DNA of 64,000 bases from positions 6,601,404 to 6,665,403 of the forward strand of contig ML660774.1 of assembly GCA_007570785.1 (NCBI GenBank), given 5' to 3'. The DNA is from Antilocapra americana. Taxonomy: Eukaryota; Chordata; Mammalia; Artiodactyla; Antilocapridae. A model generated the notes under the pieces. That model saw only the letters and a list, made by a program, of their open reading frames with translations, was not told the DNA's origin and made no database searches. Position numbers and translations under genes: made by a program. This document shows, piece after piece, positions 1-11,712 of the stretch; position 1 is the stretch's first letter; every line of letters starts with the position of its first letter.

Positions 1-218
1 TCTGGGGCTTTCCTGGTGGCTAAGACTGTAAAGAATCTGCCTCCAGTGCAGGAGACCCGGCTTCAGTCCCTGGATTGGGACGATTCCCCTGGAGAAGGGA
101 ATGGCAACCCACTTGAGTATTCGTGCCTGGAGAATTCCATGGACAAAGGAGCTGGGCAGGCTACAGTCCATGAGGTCACAAAGAGTTAGACATGACTTAT
201 TGACTGGATAACAACAAC
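1..218 (+). mobile_element. Bov-tA SINE
   Basis: Shows the tRNA-derived head (TTTCCTGGTGGCT), the GAAGGGAATGGCAACCCACT core and the tail with ATGGACA, CAGTCCATGAGGTCACAAAG and GACATGAC. It is diverged by several substitutions. Ruminant-specific. Confidence 0.9.
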
Positions 219-404
219 TGAAAAGCTTAAAACAATAACTAAAAATACTATACAAAGAGATATAGTAAAAACTCAATAGATAAATTAAAATAGAATAATT
301 ATATGACTAACTGTTAATAAACATTACTAAAAGCATTCACTGCATCAAATATAAATAGTATAAACTACCAAATAGCAGAGATTGTTAGAATGGGTTTTTT
401 AAAA

Positions 405-654
405 AATGACCAAAGGCTACATTGCCTACAAGTAACTGACTCATTGGAAAAGACCCTGATCCTGGGAAAGATTGAAGGCAGGAGGAGAAGGGGGTGACAG
501 AGGATGAGATGGTTAGATGGCATCACCGACTCGATGGACATGAGTTTGAGTAGGCTCTCAGAGTTGGTGATGGACAGGGAAGCCTGGTGTGCTGCAGTCC
601 ATGAGGTTGCAAAGAGTCGGACATGACTGAGCAACTGAACTGAACTGAACTGAA
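405..654 (+). mobile_element. BovB LINE, 5'-truncated 3' end
   Basis: Carries GACTCATTGGAAAAGACCCTG, GGAAAGATTGAAGGCAGGAG and the 3' terminus with repeated ACTGA units (GAACTGAACTGAACTGAA). This is the RTE-type LINE that mobilises Bov-tA. It is too short to encode protein. Confidence 0.9.
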
Positions 655-809
655 TATATTTTAAATATAATTATATGAGTAGGTTAAAGGTTAAAAGATA
701 TACCATGAAAATATTAATAAAAATACAATAAATAAATGGAAGTTAATAGTACATGGAATGAGTTAATCAGATTATTCCAGGCTAGTTAAAAAAAAAAAGA
801 AAGAAAGAA

Positions 810-1947
810 AGCTGGAGTGGACCTATCATTGTCAGAAAAAGTAGACTTTAGAGCAAGGAAAATTACCAAAGATAAAAAACATTGCATAAATATAAATGGG
901 TAAATTCACCAATATGTCATTAAAAAGTATATGTACCTCATACACCATATACCAACATCAACTCAAATTGGAATAAAGGTTTAAATGTAAGACTTGAAGC
1001 TACAAAATTCTTAGAGGAAAACAGAGGCAAAGCTTTATGATGTTGGTCTTAGGCAATGATTATCATTGAATGATTTCAGTGATTATAGTTGGAAATTATA
1101 CCCAATGCACAGACATCAAAAGTGAAGTTAGACAAGTAGGACTATACTAAAACTAAAAAGCTCTGCACAGCAAAAGAAACAATCAACTGAATTAAAAGTC
1201 AGGCAAACCACAGAACAGGAGGAAATATTTGTAAACCGCATACATGTCTGATAAGGAGTTAATTTCCAAAATATGTGAGGAACTCCTATAATTTAATAGC
1301 AGACAAAGAAACAAGCTAGTAACAGAACAACAGAAGACTTGAATAGACATTTCTCCAAGAAAATATACAAATATCCCACAGGTATATGGACAGATGCTCA
1401 ACATCACTAGTCATCAGAAAATGCAAATAAAAACCACAGTAAGATATCACCTCATACCTGTTGGGCTAGCTATTTTCAGAAAAGCAAAAATATTGGCAAG
1501 GATGGGAGAAGTTGCAAATCTTGTACACTGTTGCTGGGAGTGTAAGATGATGCAGCTGCTATGGAAAACAGTATGAATTTTCCTCAAAAAATTAAAAATA
1601 GAACTACCGTATGAGCCAGCAATCCCACTTCGAGTTTTTGTCCAAAGGAACTGAAAGCAGAATCTTGAAAAGATATCGGCACTCCCATGGTCCTTGCAAC
1701 ATTATTCACAGCAGGCAAGATATATGGAACAATCGAAGTGTCCATCAGCAGATGAGTGGATAAAGAAAATGTGGTACTTACATACAATGGAATATTATTC
1801 AGCCTTATTTAAATAAGAAAGAAATTGTGCAATATGCAGTAACGTAGATGAACCAGGAGGACATTATGCTAAGTGAAATAAGCCAGTCACAGAAGGATGA
1901 ATACTGCAGGATTTCACTTATATGAATTATTTAAAATAGTCAGAGTC
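810..1947 (+). mobile_element. L1 LINE fragment, end of ORF2 (degenerate)
   Basis: From about 940 the sequence follows the mammalian L1 ORF2 C-terminal region and 3' flank: ACTTGAATAGACATTTCTCC, CTCAACATCACTAGTCATCA, ATGGAAAACAGTATG and TGGAATATTATTCAGCC are landmarks in order. Frames are broken by stops and indels. The 810-930 part looks like older L1 ORF2 but is less certain. The element is split by a CHR SINE and resumes at 2244. Confidence 0.85.
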
Positions 1948-2243
1948 TGGGGCTTCCCTGGTAGGCCAGTGGTTAAAAATCTGCCTGGTAATGCAGGGGA
2001 CACCGGTTTGATCCCTGGTCTGGGAAGATCCCTTATGCTCTGGGGCAGTTAGCCTGGGTGCCACAGCTGCTGAGCCCATGTGTGGTGACTGCTGAAGCCT
2101 GGATGCCCACGCTCCACAAGAGAAGCCACTGCAACGAGAAGCCTGCACACCGCAACGGGAGAGGCGCCCTGGCTTACCGCGGCTAGAGAAAGCCCTTGTG
2201 CAGGAGTGAAGACCCATTTCAGCCAGAAATAAATAAATAAATG
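1948..2243 (+). mobile_element. CHR-type SINE, near full length, inside L1
   Basis: GGCTTCCCTGGTAGGCCAGTGGTTAA head, CGGTTTGATCCCTGGTCTGG B-box region, the long CHR body with AAGAGAAGCCACTGCAACG, and an (AAAT)n tail. It interrupts the L1 3' flank. Confidence 0.85.
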
Positions 2244-2462
2244 TAAATAAAAGACAGTAGTCAAAGCCATGAAGGCAAGCAACGGAGTGGTGGTTGCCAG
2301 GGGCTGGAGGAATGGGAAATGGGTGTGTGAAATTTCAGTAATGCAGGATGAGTAAATGCTAGGGGCTTCATGTACGACTTTGTGCCTATAGAAAGCAATA
2401 CTATATTGTACACCATCATTCATTTTAAAATCTGTTAAGAGAATGATCTCATGTTAAGTGTT
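2244..2462 (+). mobile_element. L1 3' UTR remnant, continuation of the interrupted copy
   Basis: GTGGTTGCCAGGGGCTGG followed by an L1MA-like 3' end (TATTGTACACCATC, TGTTAAG). It matches the 3' continuation expected after the SINE. A T-run follows at 2468-2483. Confidence 0.75.
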
Positions 2463-3097
2463 CTCATCAAAATAATTGTTTTTTTTTTTTTTTAAAGAGT
2501 GCATTACGTGTGTAGAGACCTAACAACAGAGATTCGGGATAAATGGGACAAAATAAAACTGAAAGGAGAAATGGATGGTTATAGTTGGGAATTCAGCCAT
2601 TCTCTCAGTAATTGATTGAACAAGTAAATAGAAAAGCAAGAAGGATATAGAAAAATTGAACAATACCATTAAGCAACTAGATCTACCTGACGTTTATAAG
2701 GTGTTCTTCCTCAAAATAGCAAAATATACATTCCTTTCATATCCTCAGAGAGCATTCGCAAAGATAGCTGATATCCTGAGACATAAAAGGAAACCTAAAA
2801 GCAGTTAAAAGAATTTAAATAATTCAAAGTATGTTATTTTATCATAATGGAATTCAACAAGAAATCTATAACAGAAAGATAACTGATGCGTCTCCCAATA
2901 TTAGGAAACTAAACCATGAACTTTGAAGTAATCTGTAGGCCAGAGAGGAAGTCTCAGGGAAAATAGGTGTTTTGAGATGAACAAAAATAAAAATATTACA
3001 ATTCCTATAAAGCACACAAAGCAGGGCTCAGCAGAAATAAAAAGACTAAATGCTCATGTTTAAAAAGAAAAGATCTATAATGAACAGTAAGCTTTCA

Positions 3098-3308
3098 AGT
3101 AAAGTAAAGTCACTCAGTCATGTCCAACTCTTTGCAACCCCATGGACTGTAGCCTACCAGGCTCCTCAGTCCATGGAATTCTCCAGGCAAGAGTACTGGA
3201 GTGGGTTGCCATTTCCTTCTCCAGGGGATCTTCCCAACCCAGGGATCAAACCCAGGTCTCCTGCACTGCAGGCAGACGCTTTAACCCTCTGAGCCACCAG
3301 GGGCTCTA
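3098..3308 (-). mobile_element. Bov-tA SINE
   Basis: Reverse-complement Bov-tA with GTCCAACTCTTTGCAACCCC, CCATTTCCTTCTCCAGGGGA and the tRNA-like head at its right end (GAGCCACCAGGGGC). Inserted in L1. Confidence 0.93.
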
Positions 3309-3708
3309 GGCTTTCCCTAAAGGAGCTAGAAAAAGAAGAGCGAAGTGAATCTAAAGCAAGCAGAAGGAAAGACATAATAAAGAGTAGATATCAATGAACT
3401 GGAAAACAAAACTAATAGGGAAAAACCAATGAAGTCAAGAGCTGGTTCTTTAAAAATAGCAATAAAATTGATAAACTTCTAGCCAGATGAACAAATAAAT
3501 GAGCCACATACTGTCAATAGGAGGAGTGAAAGAGGATGTACCACTGCAGACCCCACAGACACTGAGAGTATGAGAAGCAACCGCTAGAGACAGCGCTATG
3601 TATTTAAATTCAGCAACTGGATGAAGTGGAAAGAAATGTTCTTTTAGAAAGAACATCCTTTCAAAACTCAGTCAGGAAGAAATAAATTACCTGAATGGTC
3701 CTGTGCCT

Positions 3709-3980
3709 TTTATTTTAATTGTTTGTTTATTTTTGGCTAAGCCTGGTCTTCATTGCTGTGTGCAGGCATTCTCTAGTTGCAGCAGGTGGGGCCTGCTCTT
3801 GTTTCAGAGCGTGGCTTTAGGTGCACGGGCATCAGTATTTACAGCATGCGGGCTCAGGAGTTGTGCACAGCCTTGGTTGCCCCGTAGCATGTGGAATCCT
3901 TCCAGACCAGGGATTGAACCTGTGTCCCCTGCGTTGGCAGGTGGATTCCCAATCACTGGACTACCTGGGAAGTTCCGTCC
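3709..3980 (-). mobile_element. CHR-type SINE
   Basis: Reverse-complement CHR with TTTATTTTTGGCTAAGCC at its tail side and CAATCACTGGACTACCTGGG at its head side. Inserted in L1. Confidence 0.85.
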
Positions 3981-4621
3981 TGTATCCTTGAAATACATTT
4001 AATTTATAGTTAAAATTTTTACCCGCCCCCTGAAACCAAAACCCCCAAACAGGTTCACATAGAATTCTGAAGAATTCTACCTGACATTTATGGGAAAATA
4101 CCACCAATTCTACAGGGTCTTTCCCTAAAAATAGAGGAGGAGGCAAAACTTCATAGCTCATTTTATGAAACCAGCATTATCTTTATGCCAAAACTAGACA
4201 AAGATAGTATAATAAAAGAAAACTGCAGACCAGTGTGCCTTATAAACCTAGATGGGAAAATCCTCCACAAAATATTAGCAAATTGAATCCAGCAGTTTAT
4301 GAAAATGATAAACCATGACCAGGTTGGGACTAGCCCTGGGATGCAAGACATTTGAAAATCCATCAGTGTAATCCACTCTATGAATAGACTAAAGAAGAAA
4401 AATCATTGGGTAATATCAATTGATTCAGAAAAAGCAATTGAAATTCAGTGTCCATTACTGATAAAAAAAATGCCTAATCTAAGAATAGCAGGTGACTACG
4501 TTAACCTGATAAAGAACAAACTGCACTAATATCATTCTTAATAGAGAAAGAGAATACTTTCCCCTTAAGTCTGGGAACAAAAGCAGTATCCTATTCAGCA
4601 TTTTGCTGGAATTCCTAAAAA

Positions 4622-4850
4622 AAAAAAGAAGGTGGGTTAGTGGTAAAGAACCACGCTGCCAATGCAGGAGGTATAAGAGACTCTGGTTCCATCTCTGGGT
4701 CAGTAAGATCCCCTGGAGGAGGGCATGGCAACCCACTCCAGTTTTCTTGCCTGGAGAATCCCATGGACAGAGGAGGCTAGCAGGATATATATACTCTATG
4801 GGGTCACAAAAGAATTGGGCACAACTGAGCTCACATAAACACTTCATTAA
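4622..4850 (+). mobile_element. Bov-tA SINE
   Basis: GTTAGTGGTAAAGAACCACG head, GATCCCCTGGAGGAGGGCAT core, TGCCTGGAGAATCCCATGGA tail. It has no clear poly(A) and is moderately diverged. Confidence 0.88.
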
Positions 4851-6440
4851 TAAAGGTGTGTGATCTAACTTCTATGAGACTGTATGGAGATAACCTTAAG
4901 AATTGACATCAGCAAAAGAGGTTAGAGGAAATGAGAAGTTTGTGACAATGAACCCAAATAATGTTGTTTTTTTTTTCAGTCAAAAATTATTTGATCATTT
5001 TAAGGGCTGAAACTACTGTTTTCAACCACTGTTGGGGCTCCTGCATATACAATCTGAACCTTGTTCTCATTCTAGGAATAGGGATTGAGGAGCTGTTAGC
5101 AGTCAGCCCGGGGCACACTGAAATGTCAGGAGAGCAGTCTATGGAAAGACTCAAGTTCTCTGAAGCCTGTGTTGGTTTAGGGGCTCACCCCTTCTGATGG
5201 GTCCTATGGGAGCCAATAGGAAATACGCATATAACCGAGCATGCCGAGTTCAGCTTCATGAGGGAAGGTCTGGCCGGTATTCCTTTCCTTTCTCGTCATC
5301 TGGACCTAGTTTCAGTCATTTTTCCCCTCTTATTCATGGTTTTCGTGGGGAAGTATTGGGATACCTTCTTTTCATGTGTATTTACTTTTCATTCCTTAGT
5401 TAATTGGAAGCACCTTGAGGTCAGAGGTTAGTTCTGCAGATATGTCTCCTTTGGAAAAATATGGCAGCTTTTGCCACTTTCATATTTTTTCCCCTGATTC
5501 CATCTTATAGAGGAGGAAGGATAACTCAGTCGTGATTAAATAAGCCAGTGATAAAGTAAGTCAGTTTTCAGCTCTTTGACCTTCTAACTAATCCCAGCGA
5601 AAAGAGCTCTAAGGACTCAATAATGGTATCTCTTTAAAGCAACAGAAACACTGATGATAACTTTGAAAGCTAATTGGGAGATAACCCTTTCAGGTGTATT
5701 TTCAAATGTAGTTGTTTCTTCTCAAATTGGAGGCATATTTGCCTCCGGGGACCAGGGCCCTTACTGACGATTTCTACAACTTCAACATCATCATGGACGG
5801 TCTTCCTTAAGAGGGTCAGTTCACCTATAAATTTGGGGAAGAAATGTTGAATGGTGTTCAATGGATAACAGTTCTTATAATTTTTATTGTTAAGACAGAA
5901 GCAGTCTGTTAGTATAATCCATAGCTTGTATGAATTTCGGGGAGACTTCAAGACGGAATCATTTTCCCCTGCATTTTGTGAACTTCTCTGGGGATCCCGT
6001 CACTATCCTGTGCAATGGAAAATACGACGTAGAAATGTCTGAGATGCATTCAGATGTGTTAGAAATGAACAGTCTACAAATCCAAGTGCTGTTGTATTAA
6101 AAGAAAAGCATAATTTTGAGGAGGGTAACCTCTCATTTCCCCACGCTTCTCCATAGTTTCCTTACCAGTTAATGTCAAGACATCATATTTCAACTCTTGT
6201 CTTCTAAATGGAAGACTCACAGGCTCTCAGTTTTTTTTCACTTTACTCTTATCTTTTTCCTTCCTTGCCTTCTTCGGACATTGATTAGAAGAACTGCAGG
6301 CAGAAAAACAATCCATCCCACCTCACAGTGCAGTATGGAAAATTGCACATCTGCCTCCTTAATTTATAGTATCATATCCAGAGTGATCTGGAGAAGCCTT
6401 CGAATTTAATTTTCTTTGAATAAATTGTACAGGATGTTGG
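4851..6440. other. Unique intronic sequence
   Basis: No recognisable gene, repeat or strong motif. Open frames here are short and lack family resemblance. Confidence 0.6.
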
Positions 6441-6444
6441 GGAA

Positions 6445-6620
6445 TAAGAGAGAGATGCCTGCTCTGAGGCTCAGGAGGTCCAGATACTAATCCTAACTTT
6501 ACTACCAACTCTGTGTAACCTTGGGCAAGTCATCTTCCCCACTTGAACCCTGGGGTTAACTTGAGTCAAATGATTATGTACTACTAGATGACTTTCTGTC
6601 TTCTCCAGCTCGAAAATGCT
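6445..6620 (+). mobile_element. MIR SINE remnant
   Basis: ACCTTGGGCAAGTCATCTTCC is the MIR core, preceded by the expected Gly/Leu tRNA-like head in degraded form. Ancient and highly diverged. Confidence 0.6.
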
Positions 6621-6631
6621 ACTATTCTGTG

Positions 6632-6830
6632 TTCCTGATGCTGGGAAAGATTGAAGGCAAAAGGAGAAGAGGGTGGCAGAGGGTGAGATGGTTGGATGGC
6701 ATTACCGACTCAATGACCATGAGTTTGAACAAACTCCAGGAGATAGTGAAGGACAGGGAAGCCTGGCATGCTGCCGTCCGTGGGGTCGCAAAGAATCGGA
6801 TATGACTTAGTGACTGAGCAGACAGCAGAA
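6632..6830 (+). mobile_element. BovB LINE, 5'-truncated 3' end
   Basis: TGATGCTGGGAAAGATTGAA, GATGGTTGGATGGCATTACC and GGGGTCGCAAAGAATCGG in the order of the BovB 3' terminus. Confidence 0.9.
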
Positions 6831-7590
6831 TCCTATGAGAAGTGACTGATCCAGAGGTGTTGAGAATTTTAAGTTATGTAGATTAGCCATGCTCTTCGCC
6901 TTGCGTGGATATTGGTGCTCGCTAACACTTGCAGGGATACCAAGTGTGTTTGTTCTTTAAATATTTAGTTTCCTTGCCTGTACCGTGCTGCATCAAATCC
7001 AACTTTAACTGAAATTGTTTCTTCTACCCTAATAAAAAGGCACATAACTTAGTAAACCTAGGGCTATAAAGGCTCTGAAAACTTTGGAGCATTCTGTTTC
7101 TGAAAACACGTTTGCTGCAGTCTTAATTTGTGCCTGTTACCCAGCTTTCATCCAACCAGCAAAGTCTGAGCTCTTATCGGTGCCCAGAGAATTTTGTCTA
7201 GAGGGTTCTGTCTTTTCCCTTTATTTCTCAGTTTGAGCTATTGTTTTACCCTGGACTCTGCTCCAGACCATAGAGCAGACCATAGCACATACAGTTGGGT
7301 AGTTTCTGGACAAGTGGTGTTAGGTGTACATAGAAATGGGTTTAATATTTCACACTGGGTATTTTGGACAGGTCCTTTTGTGGAACAGGGAAGTGTGTCT
7401 CGTCTCTTTACCTCTAAGCCCTCTTTGCGTCTTATTTGGCCTCTCATCACAGGCTCTTCCCTTGTTTCAGGAATTAATTATCTTCTCTCTTTGGACACGT
7501 CCCATACCCTGTTGCCAGAGTAACCGACACTTTACAGCATCAGTAGCATCACTGTCCTGTATAAACCTTTAATGACTTTCTCTTAGAATT
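6831..7590. other. Unique intronic sequence
   Basis: Average composition with no recognisable exon or repeat. A 109-codon open frame (7194-7523) has no family resemblance and no splice context. Confidence 0.55.
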
Positions 7591-7599
7591 TCATGTTCT

Positions 7600-8060
7600 T
7601 CAAAATCTTACCTAGCCCGACCCACCGTTCAGCTTCATTTCTACCCGTCTCCTTCATGAATCTTCCTGTGCCAGCTATGCTAGACAAAACCTCCTGGATG
7701 CGCTACTTCATGTCATCACCCTGCACACTGCTTTCCCTTGGAAAGGCATCCTTGACTTTTCTCTACCTCCCCCTGTCCTTCCCCATCTTCCAGGTCACTT
7801 AACTGCTGCCTCCTTCCTGAAGCGCTGCCCAGTTTCCACCATGCTTCCTTGCCATCTTTCTCCTGTATCAGAAATAACCATCTTTCTTTGTTCTCATGGT
7901 ACTCTGTCCCTCTTTGCCTTGAATGGCTCAGACGTTGGTGCAAAGCTGTGAGGAGAGGAACTGTAACTTCTTCAACTTTGTACTGACCTCGGCAACAAGC
8001 AAGAGAGGCTTACACGTTGTATTTCATAAATGTTTGTTAATTACATTGAATTAGGGTAGG
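7600..8060 (+). mobile_element. L2 LINE 3' end (ancient)
   Basis: Pyrimidine-rich L2 body with CCTTCCTGAAGCGCTGCCCA (degraded CTTCC..GACTCC block), a GAGAGGAACTGT block and an end resembling CATAAATGTTTGTTAAT. Confidence 0.6.
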
Positions 8061-8104
8061 TTTAATATAGTATTGCTGTAGACTAGGATTTGGACTGGGA
8101 GAGT

Positions 8105-8335
8105 GGGACTAGCAGATGTAAACTATTGTACGGAGGCCAGATAAACAGCAAGCACCAAGTATATAGCACAAGGCACTATAGTCGATATCCTGTGGTAAAT
8201 CATAGTGGAAAAGGATATTTAAAAAGAAAATGTCTGTATGTGTATAATTGAGCCACTTTGCCATATAGCCGAAGATTGGCACAGCACTGTAAGTCAGCTA
8301 AACTTCAATTTTAGAAAAAGAATGTGTCTGTAAAA
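8105..8335 (+). mobile_element. L1 3' end
   Basis: AAACAGCAAGCACCAAGTAT, AGTGGAAAAGGATATTTAAA and CACTTTGCCATATAGC in the order of the ruminant L1 3' UTR, with a short A-run after it. Confidence 0.75.
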
Positions 8336-8369
8336 AAAAACAAGAGCGTGCAAAAATCCTTCTTTTAAT

Positions 8370-8625
8370 GGGGCTCAGGTTCTCCCTGATGGTTGCTCTT
8401 TCCCCATTGTCCAGATTCTAGGATGAGCTGGCCCCTCCCTTGAAGCCATTCCTGACTGTGTCAGCCCAGGTTCTTTCTCCCAGATTTTTGGAGGCACCTG
8501 TTTGCTACCTGTTCCTCCCTTTGGAGAATACTGTTGTGTTGCTGGTGTTTTTTATATGTGAATATCTTAGCTCATTGAGTGCACTAGAAGCCTCTTGAGA
8601 GTGGGCACCATGTCATCTGTTCATG
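8370..8625 (+). mobile_element. L2 LINE 3' end (ancient)
   Basis: TTGAAGCCATTCCTGACTGT and CTAGAAGCCTCTTGAGAGTG are degraded L2 landmarks in correct order. Confidence 0.6.
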
Positions 8626-8659
8626 AAAAAGTTTGTGTACCCATGTAAATACTTAGTGT

Positions 8660-8886
8660 GTGCATGCATGCTGAGTCACTTTGGTTGTGTCTCCACTCTG
8701 TGTGACCCCATGGACTGTAGCCCACGAGGCTCCTCTGTCCATGGGATTCTCCAGGCAAGAATCCTGGAGTGGGTCACCATGCCCTCCTTCAAGGGATCTT
8801 CCTGACCCAGGGATTGAACCTGTGTCTCTTATGCTCTCCTGCATTTGCAGGCGGGTTCTTTACCACTAGCACCACCTGGGAAGCCC
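8660..8886 (-). mobile_element. Bov-tA SINE
   Basis: GACCCCATGGACTGTAGCCC, CCATGGGATTCTCCAGGC and a head ending ACCACCTGGGAAGCCC. Confidence 0.95.
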
Positions 8887-8937
8887 CTGCCTTATATGCA
8901 CTATTTTAAATATTTGTAGTTAGGCCCCCAGTGTGGT

Positions 8938-9073
8938 GGTTGAATTGCCAAGTCGTGTCCGACTCTTTGCAACCCCATGGACTGTAGCCCACCAGGCTCC
9001 TCTGTCATCCCTCCTCTGTCTGGGATTCTCCAGGCAAGAATACTGGAGTGGGTTGCCATTTCCTTCTCCAATA
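8938..9073 (-). mobile_element. Bov-tA SINE, truncated
   Basis: Same orientation as its neighbour 50 bp away: AAGTCGTGTCCGACTCTTTG to TTGCCATTTCCTTCTCCA. The tRNA head is missing and there is a small internal duplication around CCTCTGTC. Confidence 0.92.
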
Positions 9074-9914
9074 AGTATCTTTAATTGATCTGAGACTGTT
9101 TGGTGCTCTCTGCTTTATCAAGTACAGTCACCGTAAGACCACACTCTACTGTTAGTCATCAGTGTTTTTGAAGGATCCTGAGTGTCTGAGTCAGGACTGG
9201 TGATGCTACTTAAGCTTCTGCCAAGGAACCAGTCACATGCCCAGTGAAGCCTCTGCCCACACCTCATCCGCCAAAGAGATCACCTCTGCAATATTCTATA
9301 TGATGTTTGTAAATCATTACTGTAACACCGAAGCTGTTATTCAAAGGAGCAAGAGGCAGAGGAGAAGGAGCGCCACTTACGCCTGCAGGAGATGCTCGTG
9401 TTCGTCTCTCCATCAGAGACTGGCACCCAAGACAGCAGAGTGCCTTGACCTCTTATTAGCCTCAACACTTTGTTTCTGAGTTGAGGCTAACACGTGTCCA
9501 TCAGAACTCATCTTCTTACTAGGAGGACAGCAGAGTGAGCTTATGGTTGTGGTTTCGGAAGGTCAGTTATGCTCCTTTGCATGGGCATCTGGTAATAGTC
9601 TGCGGCTGAGGCTGGAACATACTCCATCAGGGGCTGGAAAACTGAGCAAAGGCAACCACTGCTAAAGGGACCCAGTTCAGGGGTCTCACGTTGCTGGTCT
9701 CATGTGCTAATAAGGTGAGCTGGCTTCCCTTTAAAGGTGAAAATTTAAGGATTTTTAAAAAAATTTGTTTCCAGTGTTTATTTCATTTTAATAGTTGAGA
9801 GGCAGACTCTAAGGCCTCCTGCTCCAGGTTCAGATCTAGTCTCTGCCACTTAATCAGTTGTGGAAGCTTGAAGAAGGCAATTAATCTTTTTTTTTTTTTA
9901 ATGGTGATTATAGA
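9074..9914. other. Intronic sequence with a MIR scrap
   Basis: Mostly unique. 9795-9885 resembles the MIR head (CAGGTTCAGATCTAGTCTCTGCCACTT order, degraded). A purine-rich spot at 9345-9400 encodes charged residues in two frames but has no splice sites supporting an exon. Confidence 0.5.
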
Positions 9915-10040
9915 GACTTCCCTGGTGGTCCAGTGGTTAAGACTCTAAGCTTTCAATGCAAGGGTCACGGGTTTGATCTCTGATTTGGGTCCTGAGATTC
10001 CACATGCTTCAAAATGAGGCCAACAATTTTTTTTTTAAAA
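9915..10040 (+). mobile_element. CHR-type SINE, short form
   Basis: GACTTCCCTGGTGGTCCAGTG head, GGGTTTGATCTCTG B-box, ending in T/A-rich sequence. Confidence 0.85.
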
Positions 10041-10084
10041 AAGAATGCACTAGAAAATAAAGTTTAAAGATGATGATAACAACA

Positions 10085-10215
10085 ATACTTATCTTCCCCC
10101 AAAAGGGATATATGTATATGTATGGCTGATTCACTCTGCTGTACAGCAGAAACTAATGCAACATTGTAAAGCAACTATATGCCAGTAAAAAAGCTGGAAA
10201 GTATTATTAAAAAGA
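10085..10215 (+). mobile_element. L1 3' end
   Basis: GGCTGATTCACTCTGCTGTA, AACTAATGCAACATTGTAAAG, GCCAGTAAAAA: the last 100 bases of the ruminant L1 3' UTR. Confidence 0.75.
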
Positions 10216-10637
10216 TTAATAAAGATTCACAATCTAAATGTTTTTTTTTTTTAAATAACAGTACTTACTTTATTGGGTCCTTGTAAAGTTTGGATGAATA
10301 TCTATTCACAGGCAGAGTAGGCCCACATAGAGATGGAAATATACATGTTTGGCATTAGAAAATCTGAATATATTTTTAGTTGTAAATTTTCTGTCCCTTT
10401 TCTTTGAACTTTTGTTGTTATTGTTTTTTCTTTATGCATTTACTCAACCTTATATGTGTCATAGAGGAAACTTGAGATTTTAGCTGTCAAGATGTGGTCC
10501 AGGGTCTTGAACTTCTTCCCAAGATGCTCTTAAATAGGCAGAGGTCACAATAGCTCAATTTAGATCTTAACTTTGACTCAGTACATCATCGCCTTCGTAA
10601 GTGCGGGCTTTATTTATTAGGCATGGCTTTGGGCCTT
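10216..10637. other. Unique intronic sequence
   Basis: AT-rich with one T-run; nothing recognised. Confidence 0.55.
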
Positions 10638-10845
10638 ATGGGCTTCCCTGGTGACTTAGGCAGTAGAGAATCTGCCTGAAATTCAGGAGACCTGGATATG
10701 ATCCCTGGGTCAGGAAGATCTCCTGGAGAAGGGAATGGCAACCCACTGTAATTTTCTCGCCTGGAGAATCCCATGGACAGAGGAGCCTGGTGGGCTACAG
10801 TCCTTGGGGTCACAGAGTCAGACATGACTGAGGGACTAACGTAAC
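10638..10845 (+). mobile_element. Bov-tA SINE
   Basis: GGGCTTCCCTGGTGACTTAG head through CACAGAGTCAGACATGACTG tail. Confidence 0.94.
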
Positions 10846-11575
10846 ACTTTTGGACCTTATACTGATCAGACTGTGCCTAAGAGGAATGGGCTGAGTTAGA
10901 TGGATTTTGGTGTATTTATAACGACCACCAGCAGAACCAAGCTCAGAGACGGTTGAGTAAAGGTGAGCTGCCTCTGTGGTGGTAGGCTGCAGGCTGAGTA
11001 TTGTCATGGATGGAGCCCAGGGCGCATGTCCAATGAGGAGAATTAATACCTCCTGGAAGGGAAAATTGCCATCAGACCAAGTGTATTTGGAGTCCAGAGT
11101 GGGGGAGCTGAGGGTGCCATGGGGAGACACGACTAAAGTCTACCTGAGTCTTCATACAGTTTTACAGGGAGATTGATATGCTCGAGAGGGAGCAAAGGCA
11201 GGAGCCATGAAGGCAGAGAGTTTGCGAAGGATCCGCTGGAAGAAGGAGCTGAAGAAGCTTGGTTTAGCCATGTTGAGATCACAAGTACCAGTGGATCCAT
11301 AAATGCACAGAGACTGTGTGTACTTACCTATGGTGTCCCAGATGGCGGGCAGTGAGCGAGGAGATGGCTTGGAATGTAGGGACGGAATTATTGTTTGTAG
11401 TCATTGGATGAGTTGTCAGACAGGAGGGATTTCTACGCTGTTTAGCTTTCCAAGAGCAGGATGGGAACTGCTGTGTGGGGTTACAGAACTCAGTTGGTGG
11501 GGAAAGCCTTCACCAGAGGGTGTGAATGACTTGGACGAGGCCCGAGCTCTCTGGAAAGAGGTCCTTGAAGACGGA
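10846..11575. other. Unique intronic sequence
   Basis: Slightly GC-richer than its surroundings. Several overlapping open frames but no splice-consistent exon or familiar protein. Confidence 0.55.
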
Positions 11576-11576
11576 C

Positions 11577-11712
11577 TAGGTGATTCCCTGGTGGTCCAGC
11601 GGTTGGGACTCTGTGCTTCCACTGCAGGGGTGTGGGTTCCATCCCTTGTTGGGGAACTAAGATCCCACGTGCCACGGAGCCCAGCCAAAAAATAAACAAA
11701 TAAATAGAAATT
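11577..11712 (+). mobile_element. CHR-type SINE, short form
   Basis: TTCCCTGGTGGTCCAGCGGT head, GGGGAACTAAGATCCCACG body, AAAATAAACAAATAAAT tail. Confidence 0.88.

Larger units (their letters stand above)
2490..4621 (+). mobile_element. Second L1 ORF2 fragment with SINE insertions (degenerate)
   Basis: Covers the L1 endonuclease-to-reverse-transcriptase part. Landmarks are CAGCCATTCTCTCAGTAATTGAT, AATGGAATTCAACAAGAAATC, AGAGCTGGTTCTTT, CAGCATTATCTTTATGCCAAA and the stretch before the catalytic RT motifs. Stops and frameshifts rule out function. It is cut by a Bov-tA at 3098-3308 and a CHR SINE at 3709-3980, and its 3' side ends at another Bov-tA. Confidence 0.85.

Noticed and set aside
9345..9440. 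Charged, coiled-coil-like frame (KEQEAEEKERHLRLQEM)
   Set aside because: Purine-rich DNA easily yields Glu/Lys runs. No acceptor or donor in the right phase and no protein I recognise.
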